A DNA stretch of 27,474 nucleotides from contig JAAAIG010000512.1 in assembly GCA_015852425.1 (NCBI GenBank), forward strand, positions 384-27,857. The letters are read 5' to 3'. The notes under the pieces were generated by a model. The model was given only the letters and a program-made list of their open reading frames with translations. It did no database searches and had not been told where the DNA came from. The DNA is from Gryganskiella cystojenkinii (taxonomy: Eukaryota > Mortierellomycota > Mortierellomycetes > Mortierellales > Mortierellaceae). Made by a program: the position numbers and the translations under genes. Numbering within the stretch: position 1 is the stretch's first letter; each line of letters starts with the position of its first letter. This document shows positions 9,654 through 20,145 of this stretch, piece after piece.

Positions 9654-12370
9654 TTACTGTTTCATCATCGTGCCAGGTGGTATCGGTGGTCCCTGTAGTG
9701 CTTCAGTCTCGCTTTGATTATCCGTGGGACTTTGAGTCGATTTTTCCATATGCGTTAGACCATCGGTGCCAGGCGTCGTCGTTTTTGTTGATGTTGTTGA
9801 TAACTTTATCTTTGATATTGGTGGTGAGCTTGCAACAGTCTTGGATTGCCTTGAAATTTGAAGAAGGGATGACAGTGCGAGTGTGTTCGGCGGTTGGCTA
9901 GTCGCTTGTGCAGATGATGTGATACATGGTGAAGGCTCCGATGGCAGCCACAATCCTTGGTCCAGAGACCTTGCGTGGTAAAGTCCTGGGTTGAGAGGAT
10001 TCTTTGTCCAACCAAGGGAACTCGCAGCGGTCAGAGACATGTTCGAATCGCGATCTTGATCTCGTTGGCCAACGTGAAGAGGTAATACTGGTGTCAGCAT
10101 CCTTGTAAGTGGAGGACGCATAGAGCCAAAAACTTCGGTTGAGGTCGATGCAGCTGATGTTGTTATCGTGTTGGGAACAGGGGTAGATCTGGGGTCAGTA
10201 CTATTACCGGGTGGCGATCTCGTAGGTGAGCATGGGGTATCCTCGCGTAAAAGGTCGAGGTCCGCCATGGTCAACAATAGCCTCGACGGCGTCTCAGGCG
10301 TTGAAGGCCGTTGCATCAGTGGCCCTGCGTGCGTGGCACTTGAGAATGATGATGGCGTCGTAGGTGCTGAGGGTTGTTGCATTCGTGCGCCAGCAGACGC
10401 ATCAGGTACTCGCGTGGGCATTGGTGGCGAGGGTAAAGGTGGTGATGGCGGCAGCATCCTCAAACGCTTGATATCCCCCTCGTCCTGGTTCTTGCCCTTA
10501 TAACGCCGTCCAGCGTTGTCATCCTCCTCAGTGATAGCGCTGGATCGTTTCCTTCTGTCTTTTGGTGTGTCTTCGGGTATCCCAACTGAAGTGGCAACAG
10601 GGAGAAGCGAAACGGCATTGGATTGCAGAGGTGGTACTACCAATGTCGGTGAAGACATCGAAAGCGCAGAGAGCGAAAATGGGCCCATTACAGCCAAAAG
10701 AGCCACAGTTGCAGGGTCCCAAGATGGAGCGTCGACATTAGGAGCAGATACCGGGGGTAGATGAACATCCGTAACAGGAATTGAAATCAAAGATTGGATA
10801 GGAACTGTCGGCGACTCAGGTGTAGACGGTGCAGACCAGTACTGTGTTGGAGACTCTGGCCCAGAAGGTTGTTGTTGCCGCTGGTTATGTTGTTCATGTT
10901 GCCGCTGGTCATGTTGCTCATGTTGTTGCTGCCGCTCGTCATGTGGTTGTAGTTGTAGCGATAGATGCTCCCGTTGATGTATCTTATGTTGTGGTTTCTC
11001 CGTTTGCGATCGCCCCTGATCTTGTTGCTGCGCTTGTTCGTGCTCAGGATACGTTGCTCGTTGATTTTTCCCTACCTGCTTGGACTGTTGTGGCTCTGGA
11101 AGCTTGGGTTGATATTGTTGTTCTTGCTGTTTAGGCTGTTGTCGTTCTTGCCTTTGCTGCTGTCGCTGTTGTTGTTGTTGTTGTTGTTGTCGTTCTTCCT
11201 GCCTTGACAGCTGTTTTTGCTTCTGCAGCGATGACTGCTGTTGCTGTTCCTCCAGTTTTAAAAATTTCTGTACCTGCAACGGATTCGGCAAGGGCTGTTG
11301 CTCTTCCTGAATTGGCTGGTGCACTTTGTGTTGTTGTAGGTCAATGGTTGTCGTTATTTCCTCCTCCAAAAAGAATCTCTCCACATCCCAATCTTCAATC
11401 TGTGTTGGCGCCCAGATCGATTCAATCAAGGTCGTTGCGTCTGATCCTGTTCTCAAAGTCGGTAACGGAAGATCAAGGGACGAGTAGGGCGAACAAAGTC
11501 TTGGATGAGAAGGGGATGACCAAGAAATGGTTGGTGTGGTAACCGTAGTCGAGGTCGATACCGATCCATTCAAAGAGGTTGCTGCGGAGACTGGCAACGG
11601 GGGTAAAGAGGACAACAAGGATGCTAGTGAAGAAGACGAGACCGAGCGTGATGCGGGACGGCTGTTGCTGTTGCTGTTGCTATTGGTGGTGGTGTTGGTG
11701 GTGGTAGCGGTGATAATATTGACCATCATCCGTTTCCTGAGCCTCTTCAGAGGGATCAAAAAGAGTTCGACCGCGTTAGTTGGTTCGATATCTGGGTCTA
11801 GGCTCGCCCTTTTGTTCCAGTTGTCTTGGTTCGGGTAGGCAAAATCGCGAGCATATTGATCGACGGTTTTCTTTGTTGGTAAAAGGTCGTGTCCTTTGTC
11901 CTTGCACCAGTCCTAAATTGTTTTGAGAAATGACTTAGCTCGCCTGTTTTTTTTTTCATCTCTTTTTTTTGTCGTGTTCCTTGGTGTGTGGCAAGTTCCC
12001 TCACCTCCCAGAAGACTAGAGAGAAGTCTTCCTCGGGCAAACCGTCGAAACGGGCTGCCCAGGCATCCTTTTGTTCCTTCGTAAACGCCGGGATACCCAA
12101 GAGATTGAGTGAATGATCAGACCATTCCGAGGTCACGTCCGGGGCTTCCATGTCGGGCTACGAAAGGAGATGAAAATAAAAAAGAATGCGCGTTGTTAGT
12201 TTGGGAATAAGGTTCTACGAGAGAAGAGTCAAAAAAAAATTGCGCGTTTGTTCAAATGTGTGCGGAGAGAGGGAGTGCAAAACGCGAAGGGGGGTTGCAA
12301 TGATCATTGAGCTCTCATCTACCTGGCCAGTCGAGATGAGTGGTGCGGGTATGGATGTCGAGTCGTTCAT
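9654..12370 (-). CDS. Gene A: Q-rich, probably nuclear protein of 819 aa, paralogue of gene B
   Basis: Three exons, 12370-12323 (MNDSTSIPAPLISTGQ), 12157-12005 and 11912-9654, joined in phase 0 by GT-AG introns of 165 and 92 bp. The start is the first ATG that splices into the conserved core. Residues about 35-115 form the only ordered-looking part: AFTKEQKDAWAARF, then LVFWE at the exon junction, DWCKDKGHDLLPTKKTVDQY and YPNQDNW. The rest is low complexity: Ser/Thr-rich, a Gln-rich block (about 260-425, coded by mixed CAA/CAG), Pro/Ser-rich segments, and basic clusters (DRRKRSS, KRLR) that could act as nuclear signals. No known DNA-binding or catalytic motif is visible. The core matches gene B (24588-26636) with both introns in equivalent places. 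A transcriptional co-regulator role is a guess from composition. Confidence 0.8.
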
Positions 12371-13404
12371 GTTGATGAGTGGCTATAAGAAGGAACAGGA
12401 ATCTGATCGAGATGAGTCGAAAAGTGAGGGCGAAAGTGAGTTGGAATGAACAACAAAAAAAGAGAGAACCGTCTGAGAACAAAAAAAAAAAATCAAAGTG
12501 AAAGAGCGCTCGGACCACAGAGCCAAAACAGGGTCCTGTTGTTCCCTGTTATTAAAACATCTGTCCACTGTCATCTTGGCCTCTTTTCTGAGCAAATCAA
12601 TGACCAAATGTTCAAGCGATTAGCAAAGACAAGTACGGACGAGACGAGGAGCATGTCGTACGAGTCCCGTCTGCCATGTCCCTGTGTTCCTGCTGTACCT
12701 GACTGAATCCAACCAGACGTGCTTGATTTTACATTGACAGGGGGGAAGGGAAAGAGTTCACGGTAGTGAGCTGGTGATGATGATGATGACGATGATGCTG
12801 ATGAAGGTAAAAGAAGGGAGGATCATCACACACGAACAGAGATGCAATTCATCGAGGCAGTCAGTATCCGCACTTCCTTTCCCACACTGCAATAGCATGG
12901 GAACTGCGCGTCTGGCCCGGTAAAATTTTCAAGCCACTGCATCACGTGAAATCGTCACAGTCCCTTTGGCCCACCTTTTCATTCACTTTTGAATCCTCTG
13001 CCTAGAAAAAAAAAAAAAAAATACCACTGCCTTTATCACTCGATTGTGTTCATCATTGTTGCACGCCGTTTTAATCATCCCTCTTGCTCGCAAACCTCAC
13101 ACTCCACAATCACACCGCATTCTTCATCACCGCCCTTTTCATCTCTGGCATTACAGTCGTTTTTACCTGAAGGTAATGTTCATTCCTGAAGTTCATCCAT
13201 CTGTCCCCCTCTGTAGTACTACTCTCTTCCAGTGTCCTAGGAATGGCCGTACCGGTAGTCCCTTTACAATAAATATTCGATATCTTTAAACAGTCTTTCG
13301 AACCGTTTTGCATCAGCCCCTTCCGTAACCCTTTTCTTTTACAATCCCCCCTGTATTTTGAACTGTCTTGGACTGCCACTAGACTTCGAGGGTTCTCGTT
13401 GACT

Positions 13405-13480
13405 GTCCTTCTCCTTCCTTTTGGTCCTTCTCCTTCCTTTTGATCCTTCTCCTTCCTTTTGATCCTTCTCCGTCCTTTTG
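13405..13480 (+). repeat. Four tandem 19-bp pyrimidine-rich units upstream of a TATA box
   Basis: The unit is GTCCTTCTCCTTCCTTTTG, with the first base G or A and one T-to-G change in the fourth copy. It ends 26 bp before the TATA box of the secreted M15-like gene, so it lies where upstream activator sites sit. It may be an array of protein-binding sites or simple slippage in a CT tract. Confidence 0.85.
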
Positions 13481-13506
13481 ATATGTTGAACCTGGAACGT
13501 GCAATG

Positions 13507-13513
13507 TATAAAA
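13507..13513 (+). promoter_or_regulatory. TATA box of the M15-like gene
   Basis: TATAAAA, 118 bp before the ATG, followed by a C/A-rich leader typical of highly expressed fungal genes. Confidence 0.7.
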
Positions 13514-13631
13514 CCAAGGCAACTTCTACCAACATTCGTTCAACATCTTCCCTCAAACATCATACGATACCAAAAAAACCTATCAAAAAACCCTTTTTCA
13601 ACTCAAAAGATCCTCGGAAGCAGACCCACAG

Positions 13632-14123
13632 ATGCGCACAATCCTTTCTTCAGCTATCAGCACCTTGCTGGCCACAGCATTGATCGCCACGCTTGTGATT
13701 GACACCGCCACTGCAACTGGTAAACTTCTCACTCAAGCCCAAGCAGAGGCCCTGTTGAAACCCAATGGAATCACTGCCTCCTCCACGGGAGGATGCACCA
13801 ATCGCCATAGCCCGTCCTGTACGTCTTATGATGGGATCCTCTCTGGAACTGTCAATGGCATTATTGCCCTCAAGAAGGCGAGTGGCGTCAGCTCACTGGT
13901 CATCACCGGCGGTACTGAGGTTGGACACAAAGATGAAGATGGCATGCACTCTCGTTCCGAAGGGCATAAGGTTGACATCAGACGCAGCCCCGTCCTTGAC
14001 ACATACATCCGTAACAAATTCACATATCTTGGGCATCGTAGTGGTGGCTTCGCTGAGTGGGGGGCAGCGTCTGGTGACATCTACGCCGATGAGCTCTCAC
14101 ATTGGGGTATCACCTACCCGTAG
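13632..14123 (+). CDS. Small secreted M15-like (D-Ala-D-Ala carboxypeptidase fold) protein, 163 aa
   Basis: Single exon with an ATG directly after the leader. Residues 1-29 are a signal peptide (SAISTLLATALIATLVI core, cleavage near TATA-TG). The mature part has CTNRHSPSC (a likely disulfide pair, Cys55/Cys63), a GTVNGIIALKKASG helix, and candidate zinc ligands in TGGTEVGH (His99), MHSRSEGHKVDI (His106, Asp115) and LSHWGITYP (His157). This order (His...Asp...His-Trp) is that of peptidase M15-like proteins, well known as small secreted proteins of Streptomyces. Here the spacing from His106 to Gly111 is two residues longer than the HxxGxxxD pattern I expect, so catalytic activity is uncertain. 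M15 enzymes cut peptidoglycan peptides, so action on bacterial walls and descent by transfer from bacteria are plausible inferences. Intronless; clear promoter. Confidence 0.75.
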   Translation: MRTILSSAISTLLATALIATLVIDTATATGKLLTQAQAEALLKPNGITASSTGGCTNRHSPSCTSYDGILSGTVNGIIALKKASGVSSLVITGGTEVGHKDEDGMHSRSEGHKVDIRRSPVLDTYIRNKFTYLGHRSGGFAEWGAASGDIYADELSHWGITYP

Positions 14124-14694
14124 TTGTTAACTACATGACATCTCGCAGAAATAAACCGTGATGTAAAAGCGCCTAATCTCGTTCCTCTTAGACACCACAT
14201 TCCTCACAACAACACATCGCCATGCGCTTTTACCTCACTCATGTATTGCGACACTTTATCTCTGGAGTTCAGCGACTTTTATGTTGAAAGAATATTCTGT
14301 ACTTGTCTTGCCTCTGAGGGTCTTGTACTGTACATTGGAATCCACACTTGCTGTCCCTTAGTGTTATGTCAGAAGCTGTTGTTGCACATCCCTGTTGCGG
14401 CTGTTGTTCATATTGCTGATGTTACTGCTGCTGTTGCTGTTGCTGATTCGCCATGACTGCTGGTGACAGTGGGTTTGGATAAGAACTAAATGGGCGTGTT
14501 TCATCTTTTCAGTGTTCCCACTGTCTCAGCATGCCATTGATCTTTTTGACGTCCTTCCTATTCTCGGCGTGCCTTTGATCCTTTTGATGTCCCCTTTTCT
14601 TTTCATACTTTTTCCCAGCGTCTCTCCTCTTTCAAGGCATTCTCCTCTAGTTTCCCAACATCTCCTTCGTTCTCCTGGTTGTTTATATGGGAGC
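14124..14694. other. Spacer without a recognised gene
   Basis: Contains a CTG/TTG-rich triplet stretch (about 14396-14448). On the minus strand this reads as a short poly-Gln frame beginning MANQQQQQ but is stopped by TAA at once. It could be a relic of a Q-rich exon. Otherwise nothing recognisable. Confidence 0.5.
14150..14155 (+). terminator. Poly(A) signal of the M15-like gene
   Basis: AATAAA, 27 bp after the stop codon. Right hexamer and distance; no transcript evidence. Confidence 0.5.
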
Positions 14695-15381
14695 ATGGAT
14701 GGCCTGTTTGTGTCCAGATGGCTCAAGGATAAGAGCACTACAATTGTTGTCAACAACGCCTCAGTAGAGGTGCAGGAGCCAGGTCCTCAGAGACTGTTGA
14801 GAGTTACCAACCTCGCGCTCACCAACGATAACACTGAGTAAACAAAGGGTCCGCTGGGGTATTATCAACCATGTCGGGGAAGGTGTTCTTGATTACCCGT
14901 CGTCCTGGCGGCTCCCGTGGGCACTGGATGATAAAAACGTAGCCGAAATCCTATGAGATTATCGACAGTCAGTTGCATCAGCACAACCAGATTTGGATCC
15001 CCAATTGAATCTTTTTAAGTCAGCAAGGGAAATACTTGAATACCCTTATATCGCTGAAGGCGCACATTTTGAGCTCGATTGATAGAGGCCCTCAACCACA
15101 TCTATCTCATCCGTGGGAGCAATAATCTCAGTTTCTCTTTTCTGCACTCGGAGGCGATCCATGGTCTGCAATACTACGAAACGTGCTACAGCAGCGAATA
15201 TGTCCACGGGTATTACGGGATATTTTTGACATTACGTTCAATATTGGCAACATATCCCATGTCGACGCCCGGAAATGTATATTACAGTGGCAGGGCGACA
15301 GACGACAAGGACCAGCTAACCACTAGGATTGGCACGTCAACGTTCTGGGACAGTTATGGAGACAATCAAAAAGAGGGTTAA
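14695..15381 (+). pseudogene. Decayed protein-coding gene of unknown family
   Basis: Three consecutive stretches read like protein but lie in shifting frames or behind stops. 14695-14841 gives MDGLFVSRWLKDKSTTIVV... up to LALTNDNTE-stop. From about 14837 the next frame gives RVRWGIINHVGEGVLDYPSS and WRLPWALDDKNVAEIL, then TGA, then DPQLNLFKSAREILEYPYIA and two stops. From 15079 a third frame gives EALNHIYLIRGSNNLSF and HGYYGIFLTLRSILATYP. The mixture of Trp, Tyr and charged residues is unlike random translation, and the order suggests one ancestral gene with at least one frameshift and several nonsense codons. I do not recognise the family. Introns might explain one break but not all. Confidence 0.45.
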
Positions 15382-15398
15382 CACTTTTTTCTCAATCT

Positions 15399-15665
15399 TT
15401 ATTTGTCCACGAAAGCACGATTCAGTTGTTCCAGTCGGTCCTTGGCCAAGGGGTTGTTGGAGGCCACTCGAGGGATATTGATGTTGAATCTGGCATGGTA
15501 TCCGTGCAAAGCGTAGAATGGGGTTGGTTTGTTGTTGACTGTAACGACTTGTTGTAACTGAGTTCGGTCTACTGTAAAGGTACTCGCTCCAGTTGTCCTG
15601 TTGGTGGTTGGTGCAACAACGCAGGCATTGTTCCAAGATCCCGCTGGTCCGTTCTGTTTAGCCAT
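15399..15665 (-). CDS. Hypothetical protein, 88 aa, possibly the last exon of a longer gene
   Basis: Opens with an ATG at 15665 (MAKQNGPAGSWNNACVVAPT) and ends FVDK-stop. The centre (VTVNNKPTPFYALHGYHARF) and end (NNPLAKDRLEQLNRAF) look like genuine protein. Upstream on this strand an intron-like CTACCTAG acceptor (about 15742) precedes a second open stretch (ARRSAMKALGIKQNPSTAFY) in another frame that stops at 15656. So the true 5' structure may include another exon or a frameshift. No signal peptide, membrane segment or known motif. It is convergent with the decayed gene to its left and 18 bp from it. Function unknown. Confidence 0.45.
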   Translation of the reverse strand: MAKQNGPAGSWNNACVVAPTTNRTTGASTFTVDRTQLQQVVTVNNKPTPFYALHGYHARFNINIPRVASNNPLAKDRLEQLNRAFVDK

Positions 15666-17086
15666 CTGTTTGGCGGTAGAAGGCAGTTGAAGGGTTCTGT
15701 TTGATACCCAGAGCCTTCATGGCGGACCGCCGGGCTGTGCTCACTAGGTAGATCAGTGGAAAGTGATGTCAAGCGATAGAAAAAGACAAAAACAGACCAA
15801 GAAAGCAGGAAGATTCCGCACTCTTGGAGTGTCGTCGTTACTCTGACCGGTCAAACCCCTCCCTCTTTTTTAAAGCAGCGATTGTAGGAATGCGCTAAAT
15901 GTGAGCCCTCATCTCTGATCCTTCAATAGTTCATTCTCTGCTTTGCTTTAGATCTTCGTGATGCTGTTGTCAGCAGTCACTTGATTGCTGCCATGCCATT
16001 GAATCCTCTCTCTTATTTTACTGTTCAATTCAGATCTCTCGAGTTGCATTGAAGAAGCAGGATGGGAATGTTTACTGGACCTGGAAAAAACATTTCTAAG
16101 CTCTTTCCTCCTCCTCCTCCTCCTCCTTTCGCAATCTCATCTCGCTCCTGAACAAGCAAACTCCCATGAATCTTTTTGTTTCTCTGCTTTGGGGGTCTTT
16201 TTTGCTTTTCCATGCCGATAGTTTCGAAGTTTTCATTTCATTTTTTCCGGGCAGTATTTGCAGCTGAGATCCCGGAGGTCTTTGAATCTCGGTCGTGGAT
16301 TTAGGATTTAATAAAGAAAAACGAGAGCGACTCTATGCTTTATTTTTTTCAGGCAAGTTACGGCAGGCAAAGGCTAGTTTTTACAGTGCACGACAGTATG
16401 AGCATTTGAGCATTGAAAAGTAACTCTCTCCTGCACTCCTTTATGCCGTGTTTACTTATTTTTTTAAAAAAATAAAATAAAAAAATGAAACGCTGACCGC
16501 ATAATCGTGTAGGCTGATACTTAGCGCATAACTTATGCTGACTGAAATGGCTTTCATGTATCCCGGATGTCGAGCATGTTACTTACACGAGAGAAAGTGT
16601 AGTGAGAGAGAGGAAGGAGAGGTGTTTCCTCTGGAGAACTCACGCAGCTCAAAGTATACAAGAACATGAGCGGGGAAACGGAAACTAGAATGATTCGAAA
16701 AATGCCATTTTTGGTAAGTAGAACTGGCGATACGGGATGGGGAATTGGGATGAACATACAGCAATCAAGGACAGAAAATAGCAGTAGTGACGCAGTATCA
16801 AAGTACTTTGTTTTCGTAAATGCATCCCAAGATTGCAAGGGCTCGACTAAGCATTTCACCGTCCCTTCATTTTTTGCTGGTTACTTTTTTTGAGAGAAAA
16901 CAAAAAAGGTAAGGCACTCAGCCGGACCTTATTTTTTTCTCTCTCCTTTGCGCTTGAACAACATTTGTTCAAATTGTGTCATCGAAGAAATATACACGCA
17001 TCGTTGGAGCACACCATCCACACACACACACAGAAACACACGCACGCACGCACACACACTCATATTCGGAACAACATAATAATCCC
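15666..17086. other. Gene-poor spacer upstream of the P450
   Basis: AT-rich, with homopolymer runs (about 16460-16485) and a CCT triplet run (about 16108-16128). No convincing coding frame apart from the possible upstream exon of the 15399-15665 gene. Confidence 0.5.
17019..17059 (+). repeat. CA microsatellite
   Basis: Interrupted (CA)n and CACG tract just before the P450 start codon. It lies in the probable 5' leader. Translated in the P450 frame it gives a spurious His-Thr repeat, so the upstream extension of that frame is not coding. Confidence 0.85.
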
Positions 17087-19015
17087 ATGCTTGGTCTCAT
17101 ATCCAACTCCACGAGGTTTATCTCCTTTGATACCATAAAGGAGGCCATCCCTATCGGTATCGATCTGGTCTCGGTTGTCATCCCTTGCGGTATCGGCTTA
17201 GCCTCAGTCGCCTTCTTGGCTATGAACACCGTCGGCGAGCGTTTCAGCGTCGATAAGTCCATCCCTATCGTTTCTCTCCGCCCTGGTGACTCGACCCATG
17301 ACATGGAATACCTCGAGGATCAAGATGCGTTCTTGGAGCGATGTCAAGCCCTGTATGGGGAGGTCTTTAACATTTATCTGATGAACAAGTGTATGACTGT
17401 GGTCTCGGGTCCCATGGCACGCGAGATCTTTATGACGGAGGACTTTAATTTCATGGACGCATGGGATGATATGACTGGGGTGCGTGCATTCTTTTTAAGC
17501 ATGACCAAGAGTCACCATGAAATTGATAGTCAAGAGATTCATGAGATTATCCGAGATATGATTACCCCAAACCTGCTAAAGTACACGGCCCGGATTGTGT
17601 ACCAATTGGAAAAGAACCTAGACAACGAGATGGCCAAGTATGAATTGAAAAAGAGGGAGGATGGAATGATTTTGGTCGAGAACCCCACTTTGCTCATTCA
17701 ATTGATGATAGCCAATTCCAGTAGGTTTTCTTTGGTGCGACATGTATCCAAGCTTATTTACTATTGCTTGTTGCTTGAAGATTATGGGGAGGAGGTCATA
17801 TTCCGAGTAGACGAAACCACGTTATGAACTTGTATTTCTCTTTATTGCTTAACCCATCATAGTGACCCGCTTGTTTGTTGGACCAGAAATTGCCAAGAGT
17901 GGTCAAGTCCAAGATTCATTTATCACCGCGACGAATGATTAGGCAGAATTGCAGGACTCGGTGAAATAAAAAAGAAATCCGTTTGGAGGACCTTTCTCGA
18001 CAACATCGAACACAGGCTACTGAGTCCGATTCAGAAGCATGTGAAGGTCCTGGTCAAAGCCTCAACGCCCATTGTTCTAGAACGTCGCCGACTCGAACAA
18101 GAAGCCAAGGCCGAGGGTCATATCCATGAACGTTCCGACGATATCCTTCAAAGGCTGCTAGATGACTTTGAGAAGTACAATGTGCTGGATCTTGAGGATA
18201 TCTGCGGACATCTCATATTACTGGTCCTGTCCGGTGTCCACACAACAGCGGATGCCTCAACCAATATGCTTTACTACCTGGCTGCCTTCCCAGAATGCAT
18301 CGACAGGTTGTTTGAAGAACAACAGGAAGTGCTCGACACCATACAAAAGGAACGTGAACAACAACGACAGGTTCTGATCGCCAAGAGCGAACCCATCCCT
18401 GAGGAGCTGAACCCAAATGAGGACAGAGCGCTGTCTGCGGCCGCAATCAAGCGCATGGTGCACATGGATTCATTCGTTCGAGAGGTCTTCCGGTACCGGA
18501 CCGAACAATTGACCTTGGTGCCCATCGCGCTCGCCAGAATGTCACCCTGTCGAACGGCATGGTTATCTCCAAGGGTGTTACCGCCATCATCAACATGAAA
18601 TCCGTGCATCAGTCCCCCGATCAGGGTGAAGAGGTTGAAAAGTTCCGCCCTTGGAGATTTGTTGGAAAGTCCAAGACAGCCACCAAGATCGGTTCAGACT
18701 TTTTGCCCTTTGGTATGGGGAAGTAAGTATCGCTGCTGTGTTATTTCATTTTTGTTTGACCATAATAATTTTATTTTTATATTTATTTTTGGCTGACTTC
18801 CCACAACGTTTGTGTCATCTTTTTTTTTTTAATTAACTAGACATGCTTGCCCTGGACGATTCCTTGCAATTCAAGAACTCAAGACTATTGGACTGATCAT
18901 GGTTTCTCGATATTCCAAGATTGAGATCCAAGACCCCTCGGGGACTCAAAAAATTCTTCGCATCCGCACGGGAGCCTCATATGGTACCGGTCTTCTCTTT
19001 ACAAGCCGTGAGTGA
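17087..19015 (+). pseudogene. Cytochrome P450 gene interrupted by two single-base frameshifts
   Basis: Haem monooxygenase, normally ER-bound; the N-terminal hydrophobic stretch (LVSVVIPCGIGLASVAFLAM) would be the anchor. Exon 1 is 17087-17720. A 142-bp intron (GTAGGT...TAG) leads to exon 2, 17863-18722, and a 118-bp intron (GTAAGT...CTAG) to exon 3, 18841-19015. All P450 signatures are present: I-helix LSGVHTTADAST, K-helix EVFR, FRPWRF, and the haem loop FLPFGMGKHACPGR, which spans the last intron. Two breaks exist. Near 17938-17940 the frame runs into TAG after FITATND, while the -1 frame continues LGRIAGLGEIKKKSVWRTF. Near 18521-18523 the frame leaves the family at TLVP, while the next frame continues HRARQNVTLSNGMVISKG. 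Each looks like one missing base in a short T or C run. Either a young pseudogene or sequence error. Subfamily not assigned. Confidence 0.85.
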
Positions 19016-19136
19016 AGTAAGCAAAAATGTAAGTGTAACAGGATGGATCAGTGCCGTGGATGAACGCCAGGCTCGAAACAACATGCGTGCTGGACACTCT
19101 TTGATCGGCGATACCAGAGGGTTGGACCTGGATTAA
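19016..19136 (+). other. Coding-like tail after the P450 stop
   Basis: Directly after the P450 stop, another frame stays open to 19136 and reads SEVSKNVSVTGWISAVDERQ then ARNNMRAGHSLIGDTRGLDL. It looks protein-like and may be the original C-terminal extension, reached through a third frame change (one extra base near 19013) or through the GTAAGC just downstream acting as a splice donor. Chance not excluded. Confidence 0.35.
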
Positions 19137-20145
19137 TGCCCAGACATCCCAGCAGAATTGCGACGCCAAATACCTCCTCCAACCAACAACCCGACACTGT
19201 AACCAACAAACCTCAACACCACCTCTGAGTGAGTTTAGTTTTTTTCAAGAATCTCGTCAAGATCTTCTCTTTGGGTCGTGGCCACTAAATTACCTCAGGT
19301 TTCCTCCTTCGGAGGTTCAATTCCAATAAAAAAATTCTACTCGATTGTGGTGTCTGTGCGATCTATATGGATTCCACGCGACTATTTTATGCATCTGAGT
19401 AATCCCGATCACAGTTCCAAAACTCCTTCGAGTTCTCGTGGCGGAAAGATATTCCCTCACAGGAGCCCAGGCTCACGAGGGTCCAGACTCAACAAAACAA
19501 CAGACAATAAATGTTTTGAGGCTGCGCCTGCATACTGTAGTCCACTGCATGTACCACTTCATCATGTCTTTGCAAACAGCGTCCATTGAGCGCGAGCGAG
19601 AGGAGAGGGCCAATACTGTTCCTCCTAACACGCCATAGACCGACTGCACTGTCGAAATCATGGCTCAAGGTGAGACAGCATTATCCCGCCCGCACAAGAA
19701 GAGGGAAGTGGCATTTGGCGCAAAATAGCGCAAAGAAAGAAAGAAATGCATTTCGCACAAAATAGCGCAAAAAAAGAAAGAAGTGCATTTCGCACAAAGA
19801 GAATGAAAAGAAGAAGGAAGAGGGGAGAGGGTCGTGGTAAGAGGGAAGGAGGAAGAGGGAGATGAGTGAGACAATGCATTTGGCGCAAAGAAACACAAAA
19901 TAATTGAGAGCAATCATCCATTGAGACCATGGTGCAAAGTAACACAACGTGGTCGTGGAGGTAGGGATGTCATGGTCGTTTTTCTTACATTCACTCATCT
20001 TTCTTTTGTTTCCGCCTGTCAATTTCCTCTTCGTTCTTATCAATTTCTCTTCTTCGCCTCGATCGTCGACAGTCCATTTTCTACAGTCATCTGTGCTTTT
20101 GTTATTGATATCCCTTTCATTTGTCTCTGTCCACTCCTTTTAAAC
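19137..20145. other. Spacer with tandem repeats
   Basis: No supported gene. Contains the 37-bp repeat at 19711-19813 and purine-rich simple sequence to about 19870. The 150 bp before the zinc-finger gene are pyrimidine-rich, as in a promoter or leader. Confidence 0.5.
19711..19813 (+). repeat. 37-bp tandem repeat, about 2.7 copies plus a detached copy
   Basis: Units start GCATTTSGCRCAAAATAGCG at 19711, 19748 and 19785 (the last is partial). A fragment of the unit (GCATTTGGCGCAAAG) recurs at about 19875. The unit contains two GCGCAA or CGCACAA submotifs, so it is itself built from a smaller repeat. Confidence 0.85.

Larger units (their letters stand above)
12371..13631. other. Divergent promoter region between gene A and the M15-like gene
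   Basis: The two flanking genes are transcribed away from each other. The stretch contains a GAT/ATG triplet microsatellite (about 12776-12803), poly-A runs, a four-unit 19-bp pyrimidine repeat (13405-13480) and the TATA box of the right-hand gene. Open frames in it are short and unconvincing. Confidence 0.6.

Noticed and set aside
14396..14460. Poly-Gln reading frame on the minus strand
   Set aside because: Stopped by TAA after ten codons; explained by a CTG/TTG triplet tract. At best a relic.
16976..17086. His/Thr-repeat N-terminal extension of the P450
   Set aside because: It is translation of the CA microsatellite from a TTG; the ATG at 17087 gives a normal P450 N-terminus.
19658..20043. 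Several overlapping minus frames rich in Phe, Ser and Leu
   Set aside because: They reflect the purine-rich tandem repeats on the plus strand and differ only by repeat phase.
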